Assembly (NCBI RefSeq): GCF_020181595.1
Contig: NZ_CP084028.1
Location: 2,241,193-2,305,192 of the forward strand
DNA: 64,000 nucleotides
Reading direction: 5' to 3'
Source: [Mycobacterium] vasticus
Lineage (GTDB): Bacteria > Actinomycetota > Actinomycetes > Mycobacteriales > Mycobacteriaceae
Position 1 is the first letter of the stretch. Every line of letters starts with the position of its first letter. Below, piece by piece: positions 26,771 through 36,531 of this stretch. Under the pieces are notes generated by a model. It was not told the DNA's origin and made no database searches. It was given only the letters and a program-made list of their open reading frames with translations. Made by a program: the position numbers and the translations under genes.

Positions 26771-28018
26771 ATGACGCGCCTTTTGGCAGTGCTCGGATCG
26801 CTGACCGGACTCGCCAACACGATCAACGGCTACCGTCCGCTGAGCAAGCGCGGGTACCCGTCGCTGTACGCGTTCGCGTTCGGGGTGTTCGCCACCGAGC
26901 TCCCGTTGCACCTCATCGCCGCGCAGTCCGCGCTTCTGGCTGCGGTGTCACGTCGGCTGCCGCGACGGGCACGGGCAATCAGCTGGCTGGTGTCGGCGGT
27001 TTCCTGGATCGGGCTGCTCGGACTGGACCGCTTGGGGCGCAAGGCGAACCAGCCGCTGACCGCAGCACTGGACGCCGAACTGGGCCCGGATCGGCGGACC
27101 GGCAGCGAGGGGCTCTGGACTCCCCCGAGCGGTGTCGCGGCGATCGCGCCGTCGGGTGCGGTGCGCATGATGCGGATCTACCGTGACTACGCGGCCGACG
27201 CCGACATCGCCTACGGCGAGTTCGGCGCCCGCAACACCCTCGATGTGTGGCGGCACCCCGACCTGCCGCGAGACGGTCGCGCCCCGGTGCTCGTGCAGAT
27301 CCCCGGCGGCGCCTGGATGGTGGGAAGCAAACGCGGACAAGCGCATCCGCTGATGACCCACCTGACCGAACGCGGCTGGGTGTGCGTGTCCATCAATTAC
27401 CGGCTCAGCCCCCGCTCGACCTGGCCGGATCACATCGTCGACGTCAAGCGCGCCCTGGCCTGGACCAAAGCCCACATCGCCGACTACGGCGGCGACCCGG
27501 ACTGGGTCGCCATCACCGGCGGCTCGGCCGGCGGCCACCTGTGCGCACTGGCCGCGCTGACCGCAGGCGACCCCCGCTTTCAGCCAGGTTTCGTCGATGC
27601 CGACACCAGTGTGCGGGCCGCGGTGCCGTTCTACGGCATCTACGACTTCACCGGTGAGGTCGACCTGCATCCGTTGCTCACCCCGTCGTTGAGCACCTAT
27701 GTGTTCAAGCAGAGCCGCCGGCAGTTCCCGGACACCTACCGCGCCGCATCACCGATGACCTACGTAGGCCCGGACGCGCCACCGTTCTTCATCCTGCACG
27801 GCAGCAACGACTCCCTGGTGCCCGTCGAGCAGGCCCGCGCGTTCTCCGCCCGGCTTCGGGACGCCAGTACCAGCCCCGTCGTGTACGCGGAGCTACCGGA
27901 AGCGCAGCACGCCTTCGACATCTTCGGCTCCCCGCGGGCGGCACACACCGCCGTGGCCGTCGAGCAGTTCCTCGCCGAGGTCTACGCGCCGCACGCAGCC
28001 GGGCTGCGGGGGGCGTAG
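26771..28018 (+). CDS. Alpha/beta hydrolase, HSL-type esterase/lipase with membrane N-terminus
   Basis: A 415-residue protein. The N-terminal third (about 35-115) has two or three hydrophobic stretches that may anchor it. The C-terminal hydrolase domain shows the oxyanion signature PGGAWMVGS, the nucleophile elbow GGSAGGH, the acid in HGSNDSLVPVEQ and the His in EAQHAFDIF. The ATG at 26771 is chosen because GAGGA lies 6 bases upstream; ATGs also occur at 26759 and further up. The fold and length resemble mycobacterial LipQ/LipO-type proteins, but no one-to-one assignment is made. In H37Rv the cydABDC genes lie around here; they are absent. Confidence 0.8.
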   Translation: MTRLLAVLGSLTGLANTINGYRPLSKRGYPSLYAFAFGVFATELPLHLIAAQSALLAAVSRRLPRRARAISWLVSAVSWIGLLGLDRLGRKANQPLTAALDAELGPDRRTGSEGLWTPPSGVAAIAPSGAVRMMRIYRDYAADADIAYGEFGARNTLDVWRHPDLPRDGRAPVLVQIPGGAWMVGSKRGQAHPLMTHLTERGWVCVSINYRLSPRSTWPDHIVDVKRALAWTKAHIADYGGDPDWVAITGGSAGGHLCALAALTAGDPRFQPGFVDADTSVRAAVPFYGIYDFTGEVDLHPLLTPSLSTYVFKQSRRQFPDTYRAASPMTYVGPDAPPFFILHGSNDSLVPVEQARAFSARLRDASTSPVVYAELPEAQHAFDIFGSPRAAHTAVAVEQFLAEVYAPHAAGLRGA

Positions 28019-28071
28019 CGGGGCCGGGCGTTACCGCCGCCGGCACACCTGATCTGTGCCAGACTGCCGCC

Positions 28072-28650
28072 ATGGATACGACAGCTTCGCGGCTGATGCC
28101 GCACCTGTGGAAGTCGACGCTGGTCTCCGGTGTCATGGCCCTTGTTCTGGGTGTGCTGATCCTGGTCTGGCCGGGCCGCACCATCCTTGCCGCCGCGGTC
28201 CTGTTCGGCGTGTACCTGCTGATCACCGGGGTCGCGCAGGGGATCTTCGCGTTCAGCCTGCCGATCATGTCCGCTGGTGGACGGGTGTTGCTGTTCCTCA
28301 GTGGCACCGCGTCGGTGATTCTGGCCGTGCTGTGCTTCCGGCATTTCAACTCCGACGAGGAATCCATCGCGGTGCTGCTGCTGGCCATCTGGATCGCGGT
28401 CGGGTTCATCTTCCGGGGCGTGGCGACCACTGTGGCCGCCATCAGCGACCCCGAGTTGCCGGGCCGTGGCTGGCAGATCTTCTCGGGGGTGATCAGCCTG
28501 CTGGCCGGGTTGGTGACGCTGGCCTCGCCGCTGGCCTCGCTGGTGGTGCTGACGATTGTGGTCGCGAGCTGGCTGATTGTGATCGGGGTCGTCGAGATCG
28601 TCACCGCGTTCAGCATCCGCAGTGCCTCGCACAAGGCCTCCGGCGGATGA
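28072..28650 (+). CDS. HdeD/DUF308 family membrane protein
   Basis: A 192-residue protein with six predicted transmembrane segments. Paired helices carry the HdeD features VMALVLGVLILVWPG and FSGVISLLAGLVTLASP, which look like an internal duplication of a three-helix unit. E. coli HdeD contributes to acid resistance at high cell density; the role here is unknown. It lies alone between the esterase and the DUF4190 gene on the same strand. Confidence 0.82.
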   Translation: MDTTASRLMPHLWKSTLVSGVMALVLGVLILVWPGRTILAAAVLFGVYLLITGVAQGIFAFSLPIMSAGGRVLLFLSGTASVILAVLCFRHFNSDEESIAVLLLAIWIAVGFIFRGVATTVAAISDPELPGRGWQIFSGVISLLAGLVTLASPLASLVVLTIVVASWLIVIGVVEIVTAFSIRSASHKASGG

Positions 28651-28738
28651 TCGATTAGCCCACGGCGTCGCCAACGCGGGTACCCTGAATGCGACCCGAA
28701 CGAAACCTCCTCTGATGCTCTGATGTGGAGTCCGCGTA

Positions 28739-29275
28739 ATGCCCGAGTCTCAACCGTCCTGGCCTCCGGCCGGCGGCGGCTACCCCCCACCGGCCTACCC
28801 GTACCCCTACCCGCCGGCACCCGGTCAATACCCCGGATACGGGCAGCCGCCCGGGCTGAGCAACGCACCCAGGAACGGCATGGGTATCGCGGCGCTGATC
28901 GTTGCGATCGCCGGGATCGTCACCGCATTGTCGGTGGTCGGTGGTGTCGTGCTGGGTGCCGTGGCGGTGGTGCTCGGGATCATCGGCCACGGCCGGGCCA
29001 AACGTGGTGAGGCAGACAACGGTGGTGTCGCGATCGCGGGCGTGGTGTTGGGCCTGCTGGCGGTGATCGCCGGAATCGCTTGCATCTTCGTCTACGTCGG
29101 TATCTTCCGGACAGCGGGCGGTGGCGACTACATCGACTGCATGTCGAAGGCGGGCTCGGATCCCGCGGGGCAACAGCAGTGCACCGAACGGTTCCGCGAG
29201 CACTTCGAGAACAAGTTCGGCAGCGCCGAGGCTCCGCGGTTCCAGGAGTCGCACGGCCCGCTGATTCCGGCCTGA
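28739..29275 (+). CDS. DUF4190-type membrane protein with Pro/Tyr-rich tail
   Basis: A 178-residue protein. Residues 1-45 are rich in Pro, Gly and Tyr. Two transmembrane helices follow (about 50-75 and 97-125), separated by the DUF4190 signature GIIGHGRAKRGEADNGGVAIAG. An external C-terminal part holds two cysteines (DYIDCMSKAG, QQQCTERF), probably a disulfide. It converges on tesB with 3 bases between the stops. The function of the family is unknown. Confidence 0.8.
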   Translation: MPESQPSWPPAGGGYPPPAYPYPYPPAPGQYPGYGQPPGLSNAPRNGMGIAALIVAIAGIVTALSVVGGVVLGAVAVVLGIIGHGRAKRGEADNGGVAIAGVVLGLLAVIAGIACIFVYVGIFRTAGGGDYIDCMSKAGSDPAGQQQCTERFREHFENKFGSAEAPRFQESHGPLIPA

Positions 29276-29278
29276 CTC

Positions 29279-30157
29279 TTACCGTTTGGAGCTGGGAAAG
29301 TACTTCAGGACGCCCTCCTGGGTGACCGTGGCGACCAGCTGCCCGGATCGGTCGAAGAAGTGGCCGGTGCCCAGGCCGCGCGAGTCCGCGGCCACCGGAG
29401 ATGACGTCGCGTAAAGCATCCAGTCGTCGAACCGCACCGGCTGGTGGAACCACACCGAATGGTTGGCGCTCGCCGCGAAGATCCGGTCGTAGCCCCAGGA
29501 CAGCCCGTGGCGCGTGATGATCGAGTCGAGCACCGTGGTGTCCGACGAGTACACCATCAGCGCGGTGTGCAGGACTGGGTCGTCGGGAACCGCACCGTCG
29601 GCCTTGACCCAGACCCGGTTGTGGCCGAGCCGTTCGCCCTTGCCGCGCATCACCCAGGCCGGGTCGTTGGTGTAGCGCCATTCGATCGGGTGCGGTGCCT
29701 TCACGAAGCCCGGCACGACGTCCTCGTAGCCGCGCAACAGTTCCTGAAGCGTGGGCAACGTCTCGGGTTCGGCGACCTCCGGTGCCGCCGTACTGTGCTC
29801 GATCCCCGCTCCCCCGGACAGGTAGGCCACCAAGGCGGTTGAGATCAGCGTGTCACCCTGCATCGCATCGACCCGCCGGTTGGCGAACCGGCGTTCATCG
29901 CGCAACCGGTGCACCCGGAACTCGATGTCGCGAGCCGGGTCACCGCCGTTGATGAACTGAACCGACAATGCACTCGGCGGCAGGTCGTAGGTGAGGGTAC
30001 GCGTCGCGGCGACAAAGGATTGCGCCATCAACTGGCCGCCGAAGGTGCGCAACGGGGTCTTGCTGGGATGCGCACCGATGAACACGTCATCGGCGGTGGG
30101 GGTCAGGTCCAGTACTGCCAGCAGCTCCTCGAGATCACTGTTCGATTCGGCCGGCAC
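29279..30157 (-). CDS. tesB1: Acyl-CoA thioesterase II (TesB)
   Basis: A 292-residue double hot-dog thioesterase that hydrolyses acyl-CoA to free fatty acid and CoA. The N-terminal half has RTFGGQLMAQSFVAAT and SVQFINGGDPARDIEFRVHRLRDERRFANRRV. The C-terminal half has HTALMVYSSDTTVLDS and NHSVWFHQPVRFDDWMLY, which carries the catalytic Asp region. Its GTG overlaps the pyk stop by one base (TAGTG), so it is translated after pyk. Same pair as Rv1618-Rv1617. Confidence 0.92.
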   Translation of the reverse strand: MPAESNSDLEELLAVLDLTPTADDVFIGAHPSKTPLRTFGGQLMAQSFVAATRTLTYDLPPSALSVQFINGGDPARDIEFRVHRLRDERRFANRRVDAMQGDTLISTALVAYLSGGAGIEHSTAAPEVAEPETLPTLQELLRGYEDVVPGFVKAPHPIEWRYTNDPAWVMRGKGERLGHNRVWVKADGAVPDDPVLHTALMVYSSDTTVLDSIITRHGLSWGYDRIFAASANHSVWFHQPVRFDDWMLYATSSPVAADSRGLGTGHFFDRSGQLVATVTQEGVLKYFPSSKR

Positions 30158-31575
30158 TAGACGTCGTCCTCCCCGATCCGGTGCACGTGGATCAGGTTGG
30201 TCGATCCCACGGTGCCCGGCGGGGTACCGGCGACGATGATCACCAGATCACCGCGCTGGTAGCGGCCCAACTCCAGCAGCGCCTTGTCGACCTGACGGAT
30301 CATCTCGTCAGTCGACGCCATCTGCGGAACGATGAAAGTCTCAGTGCCCCAGGTCATCGCAAGCTGGCTGCGAATCTCTGGCAGTGCCGTGAACGCCAGC
30401 AACGGCAACGGCGTGTGCAACCGGGCCAGCCTGCGCACGGTGTCACCCGACTGGGTGAAGGCCACCAGGGCCTTGGCGTCGAGGCGTTCGCCGATCTCGC
30501 GCGCCGCATACGAGATCACCCCGCGCTTGGTGCGCGGTGTGTGCGTCAACGGCGGTGCCTCGGTGGAATTGTCCTCCACAGCGCACACGATCCGGCTCAT
30601 GGTCCGCACCGCCTCCAGGGCGTGCTTGCCCACCGCGGTCTCGCCGGAGAGCATGACCGCGTCCGCCCCGTCGAGTACCGCGTTGGCCACATCGGAGGCC
30701 TCCGCCCGGGTGGGCCGGAAGTTCTCGATCATCGACTCCAGCATCTGGGTCGCCACGATCACCGGCCGGGCGTTCTCCCGCGCCACCTGGATGGCGCGCT
30801 TCTGCACCAGCGGAACCTCTTCGAGTGCCAGCTCGACACCGAGGTCGCCACGGGCAACCATCACCGCGTCGAACGCCAGCACCACCGCCTCGAGATTCTC
30901 GATCGCCTCGGGCTTCTCCAGCTTGGCGATCACCGGCACGCGCCGGCCGACCCGGTCCATCACCTCGTGGACCAGATCCACGTCTGAGGGCGAGCGCACG
31001 AACGACAACGCCACCATGTCGACACCGAGCTCCAGTGCGAACTCGAGGTCGTCGATGTCCTTGTCCGACAGGGCCGGTGCGGACACGTTCATGCCGGGCA
31101 GCGAGATGCCTTTGTTGTTGCTGACCGGGCCGCCTTCGGTGACGGTGCACACCACGTCGTCGCCGTCGATCCGCTCCACCACCAGGCCGACCTTGCCGTC
31201 GTCGACCAGAACCCGGTCACCGGGTTCTGCGTCGGCCGCCAGCTGCTTGTAGGTGGTGGACACCCGGTCGTGGGTGCCCACACAGTCGGCGACGGTGATG
31301 CGGACCGTTTCGCCGTTTGCCCAATTCTCCGAACCGTCGGCGAAACGACCGAGCCGGATCTTGGGGCCCTGCAGGTCGGCGAGTACGCCGACCGCCCGGC
31401 CGGTGGCATCCGAGGCTGCACGAACCCACTCGTAGGAGGCCTTGTGATCGTCATGGTCACCGTGGCTGAAGTTCAACCGGGCCACGTCCATACCCGCGTC
31501 GACCAATGCCCTGACCATCTCCGCGGAGTGGGTCGCCGGGCCAAGAGTACAGACGATCTTGCCGCGTCTAGTCAC
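30157..31575 (-). CDS. pykA: Pyruvate kinase
   Basis: Converts phosphoenolpyruvate and ADP to pyruvate and ATP. The 472 residues match H37Rv PykA. The substrate loop RLNFSHGDHDDH, metal-site glutamate and aspartate in MVARGDLGVELALEEVPLVQK, and the pyruvate kinase signature around residues 210-222 (PVIAKLEKPEAIENLE, Lys in AKLEK) are present. The GTG at 31575 lies 6 bases after TATGCT, so its message is probably leaderless, starting its own transcript inside the trp-lgt run. It is followed by tesB with a 1-base overlap. Confidence 0.97.
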   Translation of the reverse strand: MTRRGKIVCTLGPATHSAEMVRALVDAGMDVARLNFSHGDHDDHKASYEWVRAASDATGRAVGVLADLQGPKIRLGRFADGSENWANGETVRITVADCVGTHDRVSTTYKQLAADAEPGDRVLVDDGKVGLVVERIDGDDVVCTVTEGGPVSNNKGISLPGMNVSAPALSDKDIDDLEFALELGVDMVALSFVRSPSDVDLVHEVMDRVGRRVPVIAKLEKPEAIENLEAVVLAFDAVMVARGDLGVELALEEVPLVQKRAIQVARENARPVIVATQMLESMIENFRPTRAEASDVANAVLDGADAVMLSGETAVGKHALEAVRTMSRIVCAVEDNSTEAPPLTHTPRTKRGVISYAAREIGERLDAKALVAFTQSGDTVRRLARLHTPLPLLAFTALPEIRSQLAMTWGTETFIVPQMASTDEMIRQVDKALLELGRYQRGDLVIIVAGTPPGTVGSTNLIHVHRIGEDDV

Positions 31576-31581
31576 GTCGCA

Positions 31582-31587
31582 AGCATA
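31582..31587 (-). promoter_or_regulatory. -10 element for leaderless pykA
   Basis: TATGCT on the minus strand ends 6 bases before the GTG at 31575. It is the best -10 match among the leaderless candidates after that of nrtR. Confidence 0.55.
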
Positions 31588-31663
31588 GTCGGGCAGCCTG
31601 GGTGGGCCCGCCGAGGAAGGGTTGACGGCAGCCGAAAACCCGGTTAAGCACGGGCGCCGGAGC

Positions 31664-32014
31664 TCAACGCAGTACCCGGCCCTGGCGGTCGTGCACCCTG
31701 CCGGTGAGTATCAGGATCGCGTCGACGATGCCCCAGATGATCGGAACGCCGCCGCCGAACCCGAAGGTGATGGCGGTGAACACCAGACACCCCAGCAACT
31801 GCGCGATGCCGAGTCGGGTCTGCCCCAGGTAGATCCGCCCGAAGCCCAGGAACCCGAACAGGCCGAGCAATTGAAGCAGTGCCGCAACGACTTTCGATCT
31901 GTCAGAGTAGGGCTGCCCGGTCACCGGATGACGGCCGAAGGGAGCCCAGGGATCGGGTTGCCCCGGATAGGCGGGCAGATGGCCGGGGGCAGACGGCCAC
32001 GACGGATCGGTCAT
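31664..32014 (-). CDS. TM2-domain membrane protein
   Basis: A 116-residue protein. The hydrophilic N-terminus carries a Pro/Trp-rich PAYPGQPDPWAPFGRHPVTGQP. The TM2 domain has two transmembrane helices around the motif GLFGFLGFGRIYLGQTRLG and ends with WGIVDAILILTGRVHD. The ATG at 32014 is favoured over a start 15 codons upstream. It lies 55 bases downstream of lgt and ahead of pykA, roughly where H37Rv has Rv1615-Rv1616. Function unknown. Confidence 0.83.
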   Translation of the reverse strand: MTDPSWPSAPGHLPAYPGQPDPWAPFGRHPVTGQPYSDRSKVVAALLQLLGLFGFLGFGRIYLGQTRLGIAQLLGCLVFTAITFGFGGGVPIIWGIVDAILILTGRVHDRQGRVLR

Positions 32015-32069
32015 ATCTGCAGCATGCCAGAAAATGCCAAGACGACGCCGACGACGCAATCAGCGCAGG

Positions 32070-33569
32070 TCAGGAGTCTTTCTCGGGCTCGTCTTCGTCC
32101 TCGGGTTCGGAGTCGGCCCCGGCTTCGTCCTCATCTTCAGGCTCGTCGTCGGACTGGTCCTCTGCCTCGGCTTCGTCGACCTCGTCAGGTTCGGAGTCGG
32201 CCTCGTCTCCGGTCTCGACCTCGTCATCGGGCTCCGGTTCGGGCTCAGCTTCCGGTTCGGTCTCGTCGGTGGCTTCGTCGTCCACCACATCGTCGTCCAC
32301 CACATCGGCGTCCACCACATCGGCGTCCGCCGTATCGTCGGCCTCGATGTCCTCGACTGCCGCAACGTCTTCGGCGTCGTCTTCCACGTCGGTGTCAGCT
32401 TCAGCGTCGAGGACTTCGTCGGCGTCCTCAACTTCCGCGTCCACAACTTCGATGGCGCCCTCTTCGGCCACTGCGGAGTCTTCGGCCGCGCCATCCGTTT
32501 CGTCGGCTTCGTCGGCTTCGTCGGCTTCGTCGGTCTCGACCGACGAGGCAGCCGCGCCCGAAATCCGTTCCGGTACCCGGACAACCGAACCGACCCCATT
32601 GGCGGCGACCGCCACCGGCTCCTGCTCCTCGCCCGAATCCGTGTCGGCCTCAAGGTCCGGTTCGGCCTCCACCGCAGCGGGCTCGGAGTCGTCGGGCTGC
32701 CACGCCCGTCGCAACACCTCGGGATCCTCGCGTCCCTTGGTGGCCAGCAGGATGTAGACCACCGCGCCGATGAACACGAATGTCGAGGTGAAGGAGTTGA
32801 CCCGGATCCCGGCGATGTGGGTGGCGGCATCGTCGCGCAGCAGCTCGATAGCGAAGCGCCCGATGCAGTAGCCGGCGACATACAGCGCGAACAGCCGACC
32901 GTGTCCCATCCGGAACCGCCGGTCGGCGTAGATCAACACCGCGAAAACCACGAGGTTCCAGAGCAATTCATACAGAAACGTCGGCTGGACGATCTTGTAC
33001 AACTCCCCGGTGGACACCCCGTCGAGCAGATGCGGATCGCGGATACCGGCCGCATCTTCGCGCCAGAAGATCTCCAGGCCCCAGGGCAGGGTGGTCTCGC
33101 GCCCGTAGAGCTCCTGGTTGAAGTAGTTGCCGATACGCCCGATCGCCTGGGCCAAGATGATTCCCGGAGCCACGGCGTCGCCGAAGGCGGGCAACGGAAT
33201 CCCCCGCCGCCGGCAGGCGATCCATGCCCCGACGCCGCCGAGCGCCACCGCGCCCCAGATCCCCAGACCGCCGTCCCAGATCCGCGGGGTGGCCTGCCAG
33301 CCGGCGCCGCCCTCCCCGAAGTAGGTTCGCCAGTCCGTCATCAGGTGATAGAGCCGTCCGCCGATCAGGCCGAACGGCACCGCCCACAGCGCGATGTCGT
33401 AGATGACACCCGGTTCACCGCCACGGGCTCGCCAGCGACGGTCACCGATCAACAGGGCGGCGACGATGCCGACGATGATGCACAGCGCGTAGGCCCGGAT
33501 GGGGATCGGGCCGAGATGCCAGACACCACGCGCCGGACTGGGAAAGTACGTGAGCCAGTTCAGAGTCAT
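32070..33569 (-). CDS. lgt: Prolipoprotein diacylglyceryl transferase Lgt with long acidic C-terminal tail
   Basis: Transfers diacylglycerol from phosphatidylglycerol to the lipobox cysteine, the first step of lipoprotein maturation. Residues 1-280 are the enzyme, with seven membrane helices and conserved GGRLYHLMTDW and RIGNYFNQELYGRET; the E. coli HGGL motif reads DGGL here. Residues 281-499 form a disordered tail made largely of Asp, Glu, Ala and Val, ending in KDS. Mycobacterial Lgt proteins have such extensions, but this one is about 219 residues. The ATG overlaps the trpA stop by 4 bases, joining it to the trp operon. Confidence 0.94.
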   Translation of the reverse strand: MTLNWLTYFPSPARGVWHLGPIPIRAYALCIIVGIVAALLIGDRRWRARGGEPGVIYDIALWAVPFGLIGGRLYHLMTDWRTYFGEGGAGWQATPRIWDGGLGIWGAVALGGVGAWIACRRRGIPLPAFGDAVAPGIILAQAIGRIGNYFNQELYGRETTLPWGLEIFWREDAAGIRDPHLLDGVSTGELYKIVQPTFLYELLWNLVVFAVLIYADRRFRMGHGRLFALYVAGYCIGRFAIELLRDDAATHIAGIRVNSFTSTFVFIGAVVYILLATKGREDPEVLRRAWQPDDSEPAAVEAEPDLEADTDSGEEQEPVAVAANGVGSVVRVPERISGAAASSVETDEADEADEADETDGAAEDSAVAEEGAIEVVDAEVEDADEVLDAEADTDVEDDAEDVAAVEDIEADDTADADVVDADVVDDDVVDDEATDETEPEAEPEPEPDDEVETGDEADSEPDEVDEAEAEDQSDDEPEDEDEAGADSEPEDEDEPEKDS

Positions 33570-34372
33570 GACTGCGAATCCCTCTGACGGACACCGGACG
33601 CCAGTTCCTGCGCCAGTGCACGCAGCCCGGTCAGACCGTCGGTCAGTGCGCTCACCAATGCCGAACCCACGATGACGCCGTCGGCGTATGCGGCGATCTC
33701 GGCCGCCTGCGCACCGGACCGAACACCGAGCCCCACCCCGACGGGGATGTCGGAGACCTCGCGGACCCGGCCGACCAGTTCCGGTGCGGCACTCGAGACC
33801 GTGTCGCGGGCGCCGGTGACACCCATGGTCGAGGCAGCGTAGACGAATCCACTTGAAGCATGCGCGGTCTCGGCCAGACGCTGCGGAGTAGACGACGGCG
33901 CCACCAGGAAAGTCCGGTCCAGCCCGTGAGCCTGCGACGCAGCCAGCCACTCGTCGGCCTCATCGACGATCAGATCGGGAGTGATCAGCCCGAGGCCGCC
34001 GGCCGACGCCAGATCACGCGCAAAGGCGTCAACCCCGTAACGCAGCACCGGATTCCAATACGTCATCACCACCGCGCGACCGCCGGCCTTACTGATCGCC
34101 TCCACCACGGTCAAGGTGTCACGTACCCGGACCCCGCCCTGCAGGGCGGCCTCGGCGGCCCGCGCGACCGTCGGGCCGTCCATACCCGGATCGGAGTACG
34201 GGACTCCCACTTCGATCAGGTCGCAACCGGACTCGACCAGCGCCGTCATGGCCGCGATGGAACCCGGTACGTCGGGGTATCCGGTCGGCAGGTAACCGAT
34301 CAGCGCGGCGCGGCCCTGCGCCCGGCAGTCGGCGAACATCGGAGCCAGCCGGTCGGTATCGTGTCCGCTCAT
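33566..34372 (-). CDS. trpA: Tryptophan synthase alpha chain TrpA
   Basis: Cleaves indole-3-glycerol phosphate to indole and glyceraldehyde-3-phosphate. The 268-residue TIM barrel has the catalytic glutamate and aspartate in [18 protein letters not shown], and the phosphate loops ([21 protein letters not shown]) are in place. The ATG overlaps the trpB stop by 4 bases and the TGA overlaps the lgt start by 4 bases, so trpB-trpA-lgt are translationally linked. Confidence 0.97.
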   Translation of the reverse strand: MSGHDTDRLAPMFADCRAQGRAALIGYLPTGYPDVPGSIAAMTALVESGCDLIEVGVPYSDPGMDGPTVARAAEAALQGGVRVRDTLTVVEAISKAGGRAVVMTYWNPVLRYGVDAFARDLASAGGLGLITPDLIVDEADEWLAASQAHGLDRTFLVAPSSTPQRLAETAHASSGFVYAASTMGVTGARDTVSSAAPELVGRVREVSDIPVGVGLGVRSGAQAAEIAAYADGVIVGSALVSALTDGLTGLRALAQELASGVRQRDSQS

Positions 34373-35631
34373 TCCTGCCGGCCCCCGTCGTCGAACAGGC
34401 CGAACCAGGTGGCCGCTGTCTCAACATCCTTGTCCCCGCGGCCGGAGACGTTCACCACGATGACCTTGCCCGGCCCCAACTCGGCTGCCAGCTTCAGGGC
34501 GCCGGCAACCGCGTGCGCCGATTCGATCGCCGGAATGATTCCCTCAGTGCGGCAGAGGATTCGGAACGCATCCATCGCCTCGGTGTCGGTGATCGGCCGA
34601 TAGTCAGCCCGGCCGGTCTCACGCAGCCAGGCGTGCTCGGGTCCGACACCGGGATAGTCCAACCCGGCCGAGATCGAATGGGATTCGATGGTCTGGCCGT
34701 CGTCGTCCTGCAGCAGGTAGGAGTAGGAGCCCTGAAACGCTCCGGGGGTGCCACCGGCGAAGGTCGCGGCGTGCCGCCCGGTCTCCACGCCGTCACCGCC
34801 GGCCTCGAAGCCGACAAGCGCGACCGAGGGATCGTCGATGAACGCGTGGAAGATCCCGATGGCGTTGGATCCACCGCCCACGCAGGCCACCACGGCGTCG
34901 GGCAACCGGCCCGCCATCTGCTGGATCTGCACCCGCGTCTCCAACCCGACGACACGCTGGAAGTCGCGCACCATCGCCGGGAACGGGTGCGGCCCGGCCG
35001 CGGTGCCGAAGCAGTAGTACGTGCGGTCGGCATTGGTGACCCAATCCCGGAACGCCTCGTTGATGGCGTCCTTGAGGGTCTGCGAGCCCGATTCGACGGA
35101 GACGACTTCGGCGCCCAGCAGGCGCATCCTGGCCACGTTGAGCGCCTGACGGCGGGTGTCGACGGCACCCATGTAGATCACGCACTCCAGGCCCAGCAGG
35201 GCGCAGGCGGTGGCGGTGGCGACCCCGTGCTGACCGGCGCCGGTCTCGGCGATCACCCGGGTCTTGCCCATGTGCCGGGCCAGCAGCGCCTGACCCAGCA
35301 CGTTGTTGATCTTGTGCGAGCCGGTGTGGTTGAGGTCTTCGCGCTTGAGGAAGATCCGGGCCCCGCCGGCGTGCGCGGTCAGCCGCTCGGCCTCATACAG
35401 CGGTGAGGGCCGGCCGGTGTAGTGCGTCTGCAGGTCATCGAGGGTGTCGAGGAACTCGGGGTCGGTGCGGACCTTGTCGTAGGCCGCGGTGACTTCCTCG
35501 ATCACCGCCATCAGCGCCTCGGGGACATAGCGGCCACCGAAGACGCCGAAGTGCCCGCGGGCATCCGGATCGTGTCGGGTCGGTTCTGCCACTCCGGCGC
35601 TTGCGCGCGGAAGTTTCGCGGTGTCCGACAT
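34369..35631 (-). CDS. trpB: Tryptophan synthase beta chain TrpB
   Basis: Condenses indole with serine using pyridoxal phosphate. The 420 residues carry the Schiff-base lysine in HTGSHKINN and the phosphate-binding GGGSNAIG. The signature [18 protein letters not shown] is complete. The ATG at 35631 directly abuts the trpC stop codon. It forms the alpha2-beta2 complex with TrpA encoded next to it. Confidence 0.97.
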   Translation of the reverse strand: MSDTAKLPRASAGVAEPTRHDPDARGHFGVFGGRYVPEALMAVIEEVTAAYDKVRTDPEFLDTLDDLQTHYTGRPSPLYEAERLTAHAGGARIFLKREDLNHTGSHKINNVLGQALLARHMGKTRVIAETGAGQHGVATATACALLGLECVIYMGAVDTRRQALNVARMRLLGAEVVSVESGSQTLKDAINEAFRDWVTNADRTYYCFGTAAGPHPFPAMVRDFQRVVGLETRVQIQQMAGRLPDAVVACVGGGSNAIGIFHAFIDDPSVALVGFEAGGDGVETGRHAATFAGGTPGAFQGSYSYLLQDDDGQTIESHSISAGLDYPGVGPEHAWLRETGRADYRPITDTEAMDAFRILCRTEGIIPAIESAHAVAGALKLAAELGPGKVIVVNVSGRGDKDVETAATWFGLFDDGGRQE

Positions 35632-36450
35632 CTAGCGGGCCGGCTTCGGGCAGGACGGATGCTTACCCGCACTGACCAAATCAGCAACGGCCGCCCGCGG
35701 GTCGCCACTGGTGACAAGTCCCTCACCGACCAGGACGGCGTCCGCACCGGCACCGGCGTAGGCCAGCAGGTCCGCGGTGCCGCGCACGCCGGACTCGGCG
35801 ATCTTGACCACCTCGGTCGGCAGCCCGGGGGCGATCCGCGCGAAGCAGTCCCGGTCGACGTCGAGGGTGGTCAGGTCCCGGGCGTTGACGCCGATGACCT
35901 TCGCGCCGGCGGTCAGCGCCCGGTCGGCCTCGTCCTCGGTGTGCACCTCGACCAGGGCGGTCATGCCGAGCGACTCGGTGCGATCGAGCATCGACACCAG
36001 GGCTTCCTGCTCCAGGGCCGCCACGATCAGCAACAGCATGTCCGCGCCGTGCGCACGAGCCTCGTGAATCTGATACGGCCGCACGATGAAGTCCTTGCGC
36101 AGCACCGGAATCGATACCGCGGCTCGCACCGCGTCCAGGTCGGCGAGCGAGCCGTTGAACCGGCGCTCCTCGGTCAGCACGCTGATCGCGCGGGCCCCGC
36201 CGTCGGCGTACGAGCGGGCAAGCTCGGCGGGGTCTGCGATGGCGGCGAGCTCGCCTTTGGACGGGCTGGCACGTTTCACCTCGGCGATCACCGCGATGCC
36301 GGGCTCCCGCAACGCCGCCAGCACATCGAGCGGCGCGGGCATGGCCTTGGCCGCGGCCTTGACCTCCGCCAGCGGGACGACGGCCTCGCGGGCGGCGACG
36401 TCGGCGCAGACTCCCTCGATGATGGAGTCGAGCACGGATGCCGAACTCAT
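35632..36450 (-). CDS. trpC: Indole-3-glycerol-phosphate synthase TrpC
   Basis: Closes the indole ring from CdRP. The 272-residue TIM barrel includes conserved [16 protein letters not shown] with the catalytic lysine, [27 protein letters not shown], and the C-terminal [28 protein letters not shown]. The ATG at 36450 is preceded by GAGAGGAACCGGAG. It is a stand-alone protein without a fused TrpF; isomerase activity is expected from the PriA-type HisA in this window. Confidence 0.97.
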   Translation of the reverse strand: MSSASVLDSIIEGVCADVAAREAVVPLAEVKAAAKAMPAPLDVLAALREPGIAVIAEVKRASPSKGELAAIADPAELARSYADGGARAISVLTEERRFNGSLADLDAVRAAVSIPVLRKDFIVRPYQIHEARAHGADMLLLIVAALEQEALVSMLDRTESLGMTALVEVHTEDEADRALTAGAKVIGVNARDLTTLDVDRDCFARIAPGLPTEVVKIAESGVRGTADLLAYAGAGADAVLVGEGLVTSGDPRAAVADLVSAGKHPSCPKPAR

Positions 36451-36531
36451 GTCTCCGGTTCCTCTCGCGCGTTGCGTCGAAGTAGGTCTAAAACCTTCAT
36501 CGAAGGGTAACCACTGTCACCGCCAGCGATG

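Noticed and set aside
32034..33587. A 517-codon plus-strand frame opposite lgt, with a hydrophobic first third
   Set aside because: The first part is the antisense of the acidic Lgt tail codons (GAC/GAG read as GTC/CTC), which gives false Val/Leu-rich stretches. Lgt motifs support the other strand.
36451..36531. Hairpin CCTTC-ATC-GAAGG upstream of trpC as a terminator
   Set aside because: The stem is only 5 pairs with a 3-base loop and no T run; genes on both sides belong to one operon.
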